Shown: positions 19,328 to 28,164 of the stretch, in pieces
Position numbering within the stretch: the stretch's first letter is position 1
Layout of the letters: each line of letters starts with the position of its first letter
From: Gemmatimonadota bacterium
GTDB taxonomy: Bacteria; Gemmatimonadota; Gemmatimonadetes; Longimicrobiales; Gaopeijiaceae
Assembly: GCA_021295835.1 (NCBI GenBank)
Contig: JAGWBP010000011.1
Coordinates: 2,051 to 63,784, forward strand
Direction: 5' to 3'
Length of the DNA: 61,734 nt
Program-made: the position numbers and the translations under genes
The notes under the pieces: model-generated
The model's database searches: none
Told to the model about the DNA's origin: nothing
The model's input: only the letters and a program-made list of their open reading frames with translations

Positions 19328-20812
19328 TTGTCATACCTCGCCCTCGCCCGGAAGTACCGCCCTCGTCGATTCGGCGAGGTGACGACTCAGGAGCACGTCT
19401 CCGAGACGTTGCGCCGCGCCGTCGTAGGGGGACGGGTCGGGCACGCCTACCTCTTCTGCGGCCCCAGGGGCGTGGGAAAGACGACTCTGGCGCGGGTCCT
19501 GGCGATGGCGCTAAACTGCCCCCGGCGCTCCGACGACGGCGAACCCTGCGGCGAGTGCGACGACTGCACCCCGGTCTGGGCGGGCCGGACCTCGCTCGAC
19601 GTGGTCGAGATCGACGCGGCCTCGAACCGGGGGGTGGACGATGCGCGCGAGCTGCGGGAGCGGGCGATGTACGCTCCCTCGGACGAGGGCCGCCACAAGG
19701 TCTATATCCTCGACGAGGCTCACATGCTGACACGCGAGGCGTGGAATGCGCTCCTCAAGATCCTCGAGGAGCCGCCGCCCAGAGTCATCTTCGTCTTCGC
19801 GACCACCGAGGCGCGCAAGATCCAGCAGAGCGCCTCCCCGATACTCTCGCGCTGTCAGCGCTTCGACTTCCGCCGCATCGGCACCTCCGACATCGTGGCC
19901 CGCCTCGCCACCGTCCTCGGGAGCGAGGGGATCTCCTCCGAGCCGGCAGCGCTCCTGGCGATCGCGCGAAAGGCCAACGGCGGGATGCGCGACGGCCTCT
20001 CCCTCCTGGACCAGGTCCTGGCCCTCTGCAGCGGTGTGGTCACCGCCGACGCGGCGCTGCGCGTCCTCGGGGTCGTCGCCGACGAGCGCTACGTGGAGCT
20101 CCTCGAGATCATCGGCGACCGGGAGCATGGCCGCGTATTCGACTTCGTCGAGCGGCTGACCGACGAGGGGCACGACCTGGTCGAGTTCTACCACGGACTA
20201 ACCCGGAGGCTGCGCCTCCTCCTCCGCATCTCGCTCGGCCCCGACAATGTCCCCGAGGGTATCTCCGAGGAGGCCCGCGAGCCGATGGCCAGGCTGGCCG
20301 GGGAGTTCTCGCCGGGCGACCTGGTGCGCATGCTCGCCATGTGCTCGGAGATCGAGTCGCAGGGGAGTCTGATGCGCACCGGCAGGCCGCGTCTGCTGAT
20401 CGAGATGCTACTGCTGAGAATGAGCTACCTGGACCGCACGGTCGGGTTGGAGGAGCTCCTGAAGGCGCTCGGGGGGGCACACGATCCCGGAGAGTCGGCC
20501 CTTGGGCGCCCGCCGGCAGCGGAGCCGAAGCCCGGGGGCGCGAAGGCCGGGGCCATCGCCGGGCCGGGCCGAGGGTCGGTGCGCCGTACGGGTGGCGGGC
20601 CCGCCCGAAGGGATCGCATCCGTGGGGGGGGCGGAAGGGGGCCTGCGGAGGCTCCGGGAGAGGCGGACCCCGGGGGCGCGACAGGCGCGAGGATCGGGGC
20701 GGCGGCAGCCGCCGAATCGGAGAGACAGCGGAGGCTGCGCGAGGCGATCGAGGCGGAACCACGGCTGGAGTCCGCGGTCGCCGAGCTCGATCTGGAGGTT
20801 GTGGGCCGGTAG
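19328..20812 (+). CDS. dnaX: DNA polymerase III subunits gamma/tau
   Basis: This clamp-loader ATPase has ~494 residues. I start it at TTG 19328 because SYLALARKYRPRRF is the conserved N-terminus. It carries Walker A GPRGVGKTT, a zinc site CGECDDC, VVEIDAASNRGVDDAR, Walker B DEAHML, and SRC (Arg finger). An Arg/Gly/Pro-rich linker with a run of eight G (20624-20631) precedes a short C-terminal tail. No strong ribosome site is seen. The tail is much shorter than a typical tau domain V, so a full tau may not exist here. ybaB and recR follow, a very common arrangement. Confidence 0.93.
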   Translation: MSYLALARKYRPRRFGEVTTQEHVSETLRRAVVGGRVGHAYLFCGPRGVGKTTLARVLAMALNCPRRSDDGEPCGECDDCTPVWAGRTSLDVVEIDAASNRGVDDARELRERAMYAPSDEGRHKVYILDEAHMLTREAWNALLKILEEPPPRVIFVFATTEARKIQQSASPILSRCQRFDFRRIGTSDIVARLATVLGSEGISSEPAALLAIARKANGGMRDGLSLLDQVLALCSGVVTADAALRVLGVVADERYVELLEIIGDREHGRVFDFVERLTDEGHDLVEFYHGLTRRLRLLLRISLGPDNVPEGISEEAREPMARLAGEFSPGDLVRMLAMCSEIESQGSLMRTGRPRLLIEMLLLRMSYLDRTVGLEELLKALGGAHDPGESALGRPPAAEPKPGGAKAGAIAGPGRGSVRRTGGGPARRDRIRGGGGRGPAEAPGEADPGGATGARIGAAAAAESERQRRLREAIEAEPRLESAVAELDLEVVGR

Positions 20813-20837
20813 CATTTTCACCTGCGAGGTGCGCGAG

Positions 20838-21155
20838 ATGACGAACATTCAACAACTGATGAAGGTGGGGCAGCAGCTCCAGGCCAGAATGCAGGAGCTG
20901 CAGGACACCCTCCAGAGCGAGGAGCTCTCGGCCTCGTCGGGGGGCGGCATGGTGACCGCCCGGGTGACCGGGAGGGGCGACCTGAAGGGCATCTCCATCG
21001 ACCGCGAGGTGGTCGATCCCGACGACCCGGAGATGCTCGAGGACCTGATCGTGGCGGCCGTCACCGAGGCGCAGCGCCGGGCGCGGGACTTCTCCGAAGA
21101 GCGCATGAGGGGTGCATCCGGGGGACTGCCGCTCTCCTTTCCGGGGCTGGTCTGA
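20838..21155 (+). CDS. ybaB: YbaB/EbfC nucleoid-associated protein
   Basis: This 105-residue DNA-binding protein matches the family in MTNIQQLMKVGQQLQARMQELQ, GGGMVTARVTGRGDLKGISID and the C-terminal LIVAAVTEAQRRA. It sits between dnaX and recR as in most bacteria, 25 bases after dnaX. Confidence 0.94.
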   Translation: MTNIQQLMKVGQQLQARMQELQDTLQSEELSASSGGGMVTARVTGRGDLKGISIDREVVDPDDPEMLEDLIVAAVTEAQRRARDFSEERMRGASGGLPLSFPGLV

Positions 21156-21182
21156 GCCTGGCGGGACGGTTCGGGTTCTCCC

Positions 21183-21845
21183 GTGGACGCCATTGACGCG
21201 CTGACCCGCGAGCTTCGCAAGCTCCCAGGCGTTGGAACCAAGACGGCCCTCCGCCTCGCCTACCACCTCGTCAAGGGACCCGGGGAGGAGGTGCGCGGCC
21301 TAGCCCACGCGCTGGAGGATGTCGCCGCCCGCGTTCGTCCCTGCCCCCGCTGCGGCAACTACTGCAGCGACCGCCTCTGCCGCGTCTGCCTGGACCCGTC
21401 GCGCGACAGGGGGGTGATCTGCGTCGTGGAGGAGGCATACGACGTGGGCGCGATCGAGCGGACGGGGAGCTACCGCGGGCTCTACCACGTCCTGGGGGGG
21501 CACCTTGCGCCACTCGACGGCGTCGGGCCCGACGAACTCGGGATCGAGGCGCTCCTTGGACGTGTCAACGAATCCGAGGAGGGTCCCGGCGAGGTGATAC
21601 TGGCGACCAATGCCACGATCGAAGGCGAGGCGACCGCGGTCTACATCGAGGGCCTTCTGAGCCCGCTCGGCGTGCGCGTCACCCGGCTGGCCAGGGGAAT
21701 TCCCGTCGGGAGCGACCTGGAGTACCTGAGCGGCACCACCATCGCCGAGGCGCTCGACGGCCGGCGCGAGATGCGGGCCGCGAGCGAGCGGCCGCGCGGG
21801 GTTGCGCTGGCGGATAGAGGTCGAGATGAGCCTCTTCTCCCGTAG
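21183..21845 (+). CDS. recR: recombination mediator RecR
   Basis: RecR (220 residues) acts with RecF/RecO to load RecA on gapped DNA. The N-terminal helix-hairpin-helix LRKLPGVGTKTALRLAYHL, the zinc finger CPRCGNYCSDRLCRVC and a Toprim domain starting GVICVVEEAYD are visible, ending with the conserved ARGIPVGSDLEYLS. The start is GTG. About 20 extra residues at the C-terminus overlap the next gene. Confidence 0.95.
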   Translation: MDAIDALTRELRKLPGVGTKTALRLAYHLVKGPGEEVRGLAHALEDVAARVRPCPRCGNYCSDRLCRVCLDPSRDRGVICVVEEAYDVGAIERTGSYRGLYHVLGGHLAPLDGVGPDELGIEALLGRVNESEEGPGEVILATNATIEGEATAVYIEGLLSPLGVRVTRLARGIPVGSDLEYLSGTTIAEALDGRREMRAASERPRGVALADRGRDEPLLP

Positions 21846-22116
21846 AGCAGGGCTCTTCGTCGTGGGGGCGGTGGCGGCGGCCGCGGCGACCTCGCTGACG
21901 CTTCGGGCGGTCGAGAGACACGGGCGGCGCGACCTCTTCAGCCCCAGCCCGCTGCGCAGGCTCGCCGCGCTCCAGTACCTGAACCGGCTGCCGGCCACGG
22001 TCGAGGACGTGAACGTGCTCCGCGACTACTGCGCCTGGGAGCCGGGCCGGCTGCTGAGAAACCGCGCCACCGTGGTCCTCGGCCGGATGGTGCACGAGCT
22101 GGGCGGGGGTAGGTGA
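21826..22116 (+). CDS. small membrane-anchored protein of unknown function
   Basis: The 96-residue product has one hydrophobic segment at residues ~7-24 (RAGLFVVGAVAAAAATSL) and then a basic, helical soluble part containing LAALQYLNRLP and EDVNVLRDYCAWEP. I start at ATG 21826 because AGAGG lies 5 bases upstream. It overlaps recR by 20 bases and pgsA by 4 (GTGA), so it is translated within the operon. I do not recognise a family. Confidence 0.7.
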   Translation: MSLFSRRAGLFVVGAVAAAAATSLTLRAVERHGRRDLFSPSPLRRLAALQYLNRLPATVEDVNVLRDYCAWEPGRLLRNRATVVLGRMVHELGGGR

Positions 22117-22748
22117 TCGTGACGCTCCCGAACGCGATCACCTTCGGTCGCATCGCCGCGTGCCCATTCGTGGCCTACCTGGCGCTGGCCCCCGGCACCA
22201 CCAGCCGGTACGCCGCCTTCCTCCTCTTCCTGGCCGCGGCCCTCTCGGACATCTGGGACGGACACCTGGCCCGCAAGCACCGGTGGGTCACCGACGCCGG
22301 CAAGCTCCTCGACCCCCTCGCCGACAAGCTCCTCCTCGTCAGCACCTTCGTACCCTTCTACTTCCTGACCCGCCGTGGGGACGAGCTGGGCGGGATGCCC
22401 TGGTGGGGAGAGATGCCGCTCTGGGTGCTCGTCGTCGTGCTGGGGCGCGAGCTCCTTATCACGGCATTTCGCGGCTACGCCGCCAGGCGCGGCGTCGTGA
22501 TCGCGGCCGGGAGGATCGGCAAGCACAAGACGCTGGCGCAGAGCGTATTCGCCGGGGCGCTCCTGCTATGGTACCCGACCGCGATCTCGGCGGCCGAAGG
22601 GGGCTGGTCGGGTGCGCTCTGGGTGGGGTTCAGACACTTCCACGGTTCTCTCATCGCGGTTTCGCTCGCCCTGGCCGTGGCGCTGACCGTAGCCTCCATG
22701 GCCGACTACCTCTGGCGGCACCGGGAAGTCGTCACGGGGCGGCGCTGA
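22113..22748 (+). CDS. pgsA: CDP-diacylglycerol-glycerol-3-phosphate 3-phosphatidyltransferase
   Basis: This inner-membrane enzyme (211 residues) makes phosphatidylglycerol phosphate from CDP-diacylglycerol and glycerol 3-phosphate. The CDP-alcohol transferase motif DG..AR........G...D...D is present as DIWDGHLARKH...GKLLDPLADK. Several hydrophobic helices follow, as usual. The GTG start overlaps the preceding stop. Confidence 0.92.
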   Translation: MIVTLPNAITFGRIAACPFVAYLALAPGTTSRYAAFLLFLAAALSDIWDGHLARKHRWVTDAGKLLDPLADKLLLVSTFVPFYFLTRRGDELGGMPWWGEMPLWVLVVVLGRELLITAFRGYAARRGVVIAAGRIGKHKTLAQSVFAGALLLWYPTAISAAEGGWSGALWVGFRHFHGSLIAVSLALAVALTVASMADYLWRHREVVTGRR

Positions 22749-22854
22749 GCCGTGTAGCGCCTCCTGTGGACCGGACCTCCCTTTTTTGCGAATTTGGGGC
22801 AGGCGCACACAATCCGGCCGGGCCGGTCAGCTTCGGATCAGGAAGGCGGCTCCA

Positions 22855-23538
22855 TTGAATCCCTCAGAGGTCGAATCCCATCGGTCCGCCAGAGACGCCT
22901 CCGAGGCCATTGGCGACCAGGATCTCGCGACGGTGGACGAGGCGAAGGCGCACGGTGCGGTAGCGGATCCCCCCGGGGACTCGGCGGACGATCCTGCCGA
23001 GAGCGCCTCGACCCCACCGGAGGAGGCGCCGGACGCCGAGGGTGCGGACGACGGGGAGGAGCTTGTCGGCGACGAGGCTGTCGGCGACGAGAGCGACCGT
23101 CTGCGGGGGGAGCGCGACCGCTACCGGGACCGGCATTTGAGGCTGGCGGCCGACTTCGACAACTACCGCAAGCGCACCGAGGATCGGCTCGGGCAGCGCT
23201 GGGATCTCGCTCAGGCCGACCTCGTCGCGTGCCTCCTCGACCCTCTGGACGACCTCCTCCGGGTGACCGCCCTCGAGCCCGAGAGCGCATCGGTCGAGGC
23301 GATCGTCGAGGGGGTGGAGATGGTCGAGCGCAAGTTCCTCCAGGTGCTCGATGAGGCCGGGGTGGAGATCGTCGATCCGCTCGGCGAGCCCTTCGACCCG
23401 AACACGATGGAGGCGATGATGCGCGTTCCACCCGAGTCGGACGACCTCGAGGACACGGTGGAGAGAGTCTTCCAGCGCGGCTACGCCCTTAGGGGCCGGC
23501 TGGTGCGGCCGGCGCGCGTCAGCGTCTACAAGGGATGA
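22855..23538 (+). CDS. grpE: nucleotide exchange factor GrpE
   Basis: GrpE releases ADP from DnaK. This 227-residue version has a long acidic N-terminal extension (to about residue 85), the coiled-coil start RDRHLRLAADFDNYRKRTE, and the beta domain ending NTMEAMMRVPPES...VFQRGYALRGRLVRPARVSV. TTG 22855 is chosen because GGAAGG sits about 8 bases upstream. The 106 bases between pgsA and grpE show no CIRCE element and no hairpin terminator. dnaJ overlaps its stop; dnaK is not in the window. Confidence 0.93.
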   Translation: MNPSEVESHRSARDASEAIGDQDLATVDEAKAHGAVADPPGDSADDPAESASTPPEEAPDAEGADDGEELVGDEAVGDESDRLRGERDRYRDRHLRLAADFDNYRKRTEDRLGQRWDLAQADLVACLLDPLDDLLRVTALEPESASVEAIVEGVEMVERKFLQVLDEAGVEIVDPLGEPFDPNTMEAMMRVPPESDDLEDTVERVFQRGYALRGRLVRPARVSVYKG

Positions 23539-24650
23539 TGGCGAAGGCGGAAAAGGACTACTACAAGATCCTGGGCGTCTCGGAGGACGCCGACGCGGAG
23601 ACGATCAAGAAGGCGTACAGGGCTCTCGCCAAGGACCACCACCCGGACGCGAACCCCGGCAACCCCCGGGCAGCCGAGCGCTTCAAGGAGGTCGGCGAGG
23701 CCAACGGCGTCCTCTCCGACCCCGACAAGCGCCGCAAGTACGACCGGATGCGCAAGCTGGGCGCCTTCGGTCTGGGCGGGCAGCGAGGCGGCGGGTCGCC
23801 GGGCGGTGCTTCGCAACAGAGCTTTTCCTTCGAGGATCTGGGCGGCTTGGGCGGATTCTCGGACATCTTCTCCTCGCTCTTCGATCGGGGGCGCCGGAGA
23901 AGGAGCCCCGGAGACACCGGCTCGCCCAGGCGTGGGGGCAGGGTGGAGCGGGTCGTGGAGGTCCCCTTCATGACGGCCGCCAAGGGGGGCAGAGTGGAGC
24001 TGGAGGTGCCGATCGACGAGGAGTGCGCCACCTGTCTGGGGTCGGGTGGGGCCCCCGGCACCGACTGGCCGAAGTGCGCCGAGTGCAAGGGCTCCGGCAC
24101 CGTCTCCTTCGGGCAGGGTGGCTTTGCGGTCAAGCGCCCCTGTCCCGCCTGCGCCGGGCGGGGCGAGAGGCCCGCGAAGCGGTGCGGCGCGTGCGGGGGG
24201 GAGGGGAGCGTCCACCAGAGCCGCAAGATTCAGCTCTCGGTGCCGCCCGGGGTGCGCGACGGCTCGAAGCAGCGCCTCGGCGGGCAGGGCGAGCGGGGGC
24301 GGAAGGGTGGATCGCCGGGCGATCTGATCGTCACCTTCCGGGTGATCCCCCACCGCTTCTTCAGGAGCGAGGGGAACGACATCCACGTCACCGTGCCGAT
24401 CAACCTGGCCCAGGCCACCCTCGGCTCCCGCATTCGGGTAGGCACCATCTGGGGGAATAAGGTGGTCCTGCGCATCCCGGCCGGCAGCCAGCCGGGGACG
24501 CGATTTCGCGTAGAGGGGCAGGGAATCCGCCGGGGTGGCGACACCGGCGACCAGTTCGTCGAGATCCAGGTGAAGGTGCCGAGGGAGCTGACCGACGAAC
24601 AGGCGGAGCGGATGCGCGAATTCGCCGAGTCGAGGCGGATGAATTGGTGA
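23535..24650 (+). CDS. dnaJ: chaperone DnaJ
   Basis: The 371-residue DnaK co-chaperone has a J-domain with HPD (residues ~35-37), a Gly-rich linker, four zinc-finger repeats (CATCLGSG, CAECKGSG, CPACAGRG, CGACGGEG) and a substrate-binding C-terminal domain. ATG 23535 overlaps the grpE stop as ATGA, so the two are coupled. Confidence 0.96.
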   Translation: MMAKAEKDYYKILGVSEDADAETIKKAYRALAKDHHPDANPGNPRAAERFKEVGEANGVLSDPDKRRKYDRMRKLGAFGLGGQRGGGSPGGASQQSFSFEDLGGLGGFSDIFSSLFDRGRRRRSPGDTGSPRRGGRVERVVEVPFMTAAKGGRVELEVPIDEECATCLGSGGAPGTDWPKCAECKGSGTVSFGQGGFAVKRPCPACAGRGERPAKRCGACGGEGSVHQSRKIQLSVPPGVRDGSKQRLGGQGERGRKGGSPGDLIVTFRVIPHRFFRSEGNDIHVTVPINLAQATLGSRIRVGTIWGNKVVLRIPAGSQPGTRFRVEGQGIRRGGDTGDQFVEIQVKVPRELTDEQAERMREFAESRRMNW

Positions 24651-24800
24651 GGTCGGGTATGCGGTGAGGCTCGCCCCGGAACACAGCCGGCCGCAGTCGT
24701 GTATTGACGGGGACGGCCGCAACCCGCCAGCTTCAGAGGAGCCCGGCGGTGCGCGCCGGAGCGCACTTTCGGTTGGCTGGATCTCGGGGAGGAGCAGGGA

Positions 24801-25439
24801 ATGAGGAAAGCACTGGGCACGGCTGCCCTTGCGGCAGTCGGTGCCGTTACGGCGGCGGCGTGCGGAGGCGAAACCGGTTTGCGGGCCTTTCGGGACAACT
24901 TCGACTCGCTGGCGTCTGGATGGCAGGTCTCGGAGGGAGTGTCGGTTGAGGAGGGGTCCCTTCGTCTGACAGCCGGGCAAGTGGTCTCGCCCGAGGCGAC
25001 GTACGCCTTCCCCGATCCTTACGGACTCGGTTGGGAGCTCGAAACCAGCATAGACCTGCCCGCTGGCTTGGCGTGCTTGGCGATCCAGGTCTATGCTGGC
25101 GATGTGCGGCGTCACACATGGGCCCTCGAAGTCGGCTTCTATGCAGACACCGTCTTCACGGTCTTTGACTGGTCCCTCCAGGTAGGTGATGGCCCGGACG
25201 CCTGGGAGGCCATCGGGATATCGCCGGGTCAGCAGCGTATACCCGGCTCAGTGCAAAGCAAGATCCGGGTGTCCAGGGGGGGAGGCGTCACGGTCTGGAT
25301 GCAAGACGACGAGGTCCTCTCCGAGACGATACCCGAGGTGTCCCAGGGGGTGGTCAGCGTCACGCTGAAGGCCAGCAGATGCAGAATCAGAGCGGGTATC
25401 GTGACGGTCGACTGGATCGAGATAGCGGAGATCGGCTGA
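24801..25439 (+). CDS. secreted lipoprotein with a LamG/DUF1080-like beta-sandwich
   Basis: The 212-residue product begins with a signal peptide and lipobox VTAAAC. The mature part looks like a concanavalin-type jelly roll: RDNFDSLASGWQVSEGVSVEEGSLRL at the start and a C-terminal VDWIEIAEI. Proteins of this shape bind or cleave glycans, but no catalytic residue can be named. A good GGAGGAG ribosome site precedes ATG 24801. Its stop lies 4 bases from a dispersed repeat. Confidence 0.8.
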   Translation: MRKALGTAALAAVGAVTAAACGGETGLRAFRDNFDSLASGWQVSEGVSVEEGSLRLTAGQVVSPEATYAFPDPYGLGWELETSIDLPAGLACLAIQVYAGDVRRHTWALEVGFYADTVFTVFDWSLQVGDGPDAWEAIGISPGQQRIPGSVQSKIRVSRGGGVTVWMQDDEVLSETIPEVSQGVVSVTLKASRCRIRAGIVTVDWIEIAEIG

Positions 25440-25442
25440 CCG

Positions 25443-25550
25443 AGGCCTCCCACGGCATCCGGGTGGAGCTGCACCCCCGCTGGACCGCTCCGCTCGCCCT
25501 TCCGTACTGTAATGTTTGCTTTACAATATGTAATCCGTGGTTTACAATGT
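25443..25550 (-). repeat. dispersed repeat, full-length copy b
   Basis: On the - strand it has an AT-rich head (25550-25505, two TTTACAAT words read from the + strand) and then a GC-rich body. Bases 25527 to 25443 match 45345-45429 without gaps at about 71 of 85 positions by manual count. It fills the gap between two convergent genes and contains the ligD stop codon. Confidence 0.85.
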
Positions 25551-28148
25551 CGTGCCCGTGGCTTCGTTCTCCTCCAGGCGCGTCAGCGCCTGCGCTAGGT
25601 CGGGCCTCGCCGTGAGCACACCCCCCATTGGGTCCCCTCCTTCGCCCACGTGGGCGGGGACCGTCCGGATCGTGTAGTCGCCGAGCTCCAGCGTCACCGC
25701 TAGCTCGCCCCACTCGAGGGGGGTCGACACGGGGGCACCGGGCAGGGGTCGCACGCAGTATGGGGCCGCGATCAGCCGTCCGGGTCCGTTCTGCACGTAG
25801 TCGATGTAGACCTTGCCATCCCGTTGGGAGGGAAGTCGCGCAACCGTCGCGATATCGCCGAGCTCCCTTGTCGCGATCAGCGCCAGGAGGTGGCCGATGC
25901 TCCGAGATTGTTCGAAGGTGACCTGCCCCCCCAGCGGCACCAGGACGTGCAGTCCGGTCGAGCCGCTCGTCTTGACGAACGACGGCAGCCCGATCAGATC
26001 GCATAGCTCCCGGAGGAAGAGGGCGATCGTGACGACGTCGGCGAGCGGTGCCCCCTTCGGGTCGAGGTCGAGCACGCAGAAGTCGGGGGACTCGACGGTC
26101 GCGGCGCGGCTCTGCCAGATGTGGAGCGGGATGCTGGCGCTGTTGGCGATGTAGAGAAGCGATTCCAGGTCGTCGGCCACGCAGTACTGCAGCCCCCTCT
26201 CGGACCCCTCGCTGTAGAGGCGCACGCGGCGGATCCACGCAGGGGCGAAATCGGGGAAGTTCTTTTGGAAGAACGATTTGCCATCGATCCCATCTGGATA
26301 CCGGGTGAGCACCAGGGGCCGATCGGCAAGGTAGGGGAGGAGCACAGGCGCGACGGCCCGGTAGTACTCGACCAGGTCGCCCTTGGTGTAGCCGGCGTCC
26401 GGCCAGAGCACCTTGTCCAGGTTGGTGAAGTGCACGACCCGATCCGGTGGGGTCTCTGCCAGAGGCTCGGGCTCGGGCAGCGACCGTTCGGCTTCTACCG
26501 GGCCGCACTCCTCCGGTGCCTTGTCGGTCCGTATGCGCAGCAGAGAGGGCTGACGGAGAACACCCGACCCGGTGACCTCCTTGTAGCGCACCTCGGCCAC
26601 GAGCTCCGGCGCTACCCAGCGGTGCCTGCCGGTCCCGGCCGCCTCCGCGCCCATCGGCGGCCCGGCGCTCCCCGCGGCCTCGCGCAGCCGAGCGCCGAGC
26701 TCCTCCAGCATCTCCATGTCGAAGCCGGTCCCCACCCGGCCCGCGTAGCGATAGGTGCCATCGTGCCACGACGCCAGGTGCAGGGCACCGAAGCCAGGGC
26801 GGTCGCCCTCCGGCTCGGTGTAGCCGTGCACTGCGAAGTCCGCTGTCCGCACTCGGCACACCTTCAGCCAGGCGGCGCTTCGGCCCGGCAGGTACCGCGA
26901 GTCGGCACGCTTGGCGACCACGCCCTCGAGGCCCATATCGACCACGCGCCGATATACCGCCACCCCCTCGCTGGCGATGTGCTCCGAGTAGCGCACCGGC
27001 CCAGCGGTGGGGAGCGCCTCCCTCAGCAGCTCCTTCCTCGCGACGAGCGGGATGCCGCGCAGGTCGTATCCCTCGCATGCGAGCAGGTCGAAGGCGTAGT
27101 AGGTGGCGGGGAGGGCGACAGCCGCCCGCGCCACATCGGCTTCTCGCCTTAGCTGGCCCCGCCGCTGCACCAACCCGAAGGAGGGAAGTCCCTCGAAGTC
27201 GTTCACGACCACCTCGCCGTCCAGGATCAGCGACCGGTACGGCAGTCTGGCCACCGCCCTGGCCACCTCTGGAAAGGTCCGCGTCAGCTCATTGCCACTT
27301 CGCGAGAAGAGCTGCGCTTCGCCCTGGTCGGCCGCGCCCAGGAGACGGTACCCGTCGTACTTCACCTCGAATAGCCATCCGGTCCGCGAGAAGGGCTCGT
27401 CGCGCGCCGTGGCGGTCATGACGGTCACCTCTTCCGGTCGCACTTCGGCCAGCGCTCCTCCCGCGTCCCCGCACAGATCCCTGAGGCGGGCGCCGAAGTC
27501 GCCACCGGCACCTAGCTCCTCCACGGTCAGCCCCGAGAGTATCGAGTCGTCCGGGTAGGCGTCGGTTCCCGAGGAGGGGTCCTCGTAGTCGTCCCGCTCC
27601 TTGATCAGGAGCCAGTGGTTGTCGGCGCCGCCCTTCGTCCTCACCAGCGTCCACCGACCGCGCAGCTTGTAGCCGTGCAGGTCGAAGAGCAGCTTGCCGC
27701 TCCGCATCCCCTCGTCTGGGTCCTCGACCGGCGTCCACCTCCCCCGATCCCACACGATGGACGGTCCCGCGCCGTAGCTGCCCTCGGGAATCACGCCCTC
27801 GAAGTCGGCGTATTCGAGCGGGTGGTCCTCGACCTTCACCGCGAGGCGCTTGTCCGCCTGGCTGGGGGACGGACCCTTCGGGACCGCCCACGAGACGAGC
27901 ACGCCGTGCATCTCGAGGCGCAGGTCCCAGTGGAGCGAGGAGGCGCGGTGCTTCTGCACCACGAAGGTCCCGCCCCCGTCCACACCGGCTCCGCCGTAGG
28001 GTTCACCCGTTGACGAGGCGGAGCGTTTCTCCCGGTAGCGCTGGAGGCGCCTGTCGGTGTCCGGCGGCTGCAAGCGGTGGTCGAGACTCGCAGGCCCGTC
28101 GCCTCGCCTCTGGGGCGCATCTACCTCGGTTGGCCGCATTCGCCCCAT
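25542..28148 (-). CDS. ligD: ATP-dependent DNA ligase LigD (phosphoesterase-ligase-polymerase)
   Basis: This 868-residue enzyme seals and processes double-strand breaks in bacterial NHEJ. Domain order is 3'-phosphoesterase (~45-165, FVVQKHRASSLHWDLRLEM), ligase (~260-560, nucleotidyl lysine in EVKYDGYR, then DGEVVV, EGVVAKR and WLKV), and primase/polymerase (~570-850, VLDLDPKGAP, TSGSTGLHVLVPL). All three activities look complete. Homology begins near residue 34 (LQRYREKR), so the true start may be later than ATG 28148. The final codons and the TAA fall inside a dispersed repeat. It is divergent from ku, with 16 bases between the start codons. Confidence 0.95.
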   Translation of the reverse strand: MGRMRPTEVDAPQRRGDGPASLDHRLQPPDTDRRLQRYREKRSASSTGEPYGGAGVDGGGTFVVQKHRASSLHWDLRLEMHGVLVSWAVPKGPSPSQADKRLAVKVEDHPLEYADFEGVIPEGSYGAGPSIVWDRGRWTPVEDPDEGMRSGKLLFDLHGYKLRGRWTLVRTKGGADNHWLLIKERDDYEDPSSGTDAYPDDSILSGLTVEELGAGGDFGARLRDLCGDAGGALAEVRPEEVTVMTATARDEPFSRTGWLFEVKYDGYRLLGAADQGEAQLFSRSGNELTRTFPEVARAVARLPYRSLILDGEVVVNDFEGLPSFGLVQRRGQLRREADVARAAVALPATYYAFDLLACEGYDLRGIPLVARKELLREALPTAGPVRYSEHIASEGVAVYRRVVDMGLEGVVAKRADSRYLPGRSAAWLKVCRVRTADFAVHGYTEPEGDRPGFGALHLASWHDGTYRYAGRVGTGFDMEMLEELGARLREAAGSAGPPMGAEAAGTGRHRWVAPELVAEVRYKEVTGSGVLRQPSLLRIRTDKAPEECGPVEAERSLPEPEPLAETPPDRVVHFTNLDKVLWPDAGYTKGDLVEYYRAVAPVLLPYLADRPLVLTRYPDGIDGKSFFQKNFPDFAPAWIRRVRLYSEGSERGLQYCVADDLESLLYIANSASIPLHIWQSRAATVESPDFCVLDLDPKGAPLADVVTIALFLRELCDLIGLPSFVKTSGSTGLHVLVPLGGQVTFEQSRSIGHLLALIATRELGDIATVARLPSQRDGKVYIDYVQNGPGRLIAAPYCVRPLPGAPVSTPLEWGELAVTLELGDYTIRTVPAHVGEGGDPMGGVLTARPDLAQALTRLEENEATGTTL

Positions 28149-28164
28149 CTCTGTAGGTTAGCGG

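Noticed and set aside
20624..20631. Run of eight G in dnaX as a programmed frameshift site for a gamma subunit
   Set aside because: Neither alternative frame meets an early stop after the run, so no short gamma form would result. A +1 shift would read on into ybaB.
22749..22854. CIRCE element or terminator between pgsA and grpE
   Set aside because: No TTAGCACTC/GAGTGCTAA pair is present, and the T6 tract at 22782-22787 has no hairpin before it.
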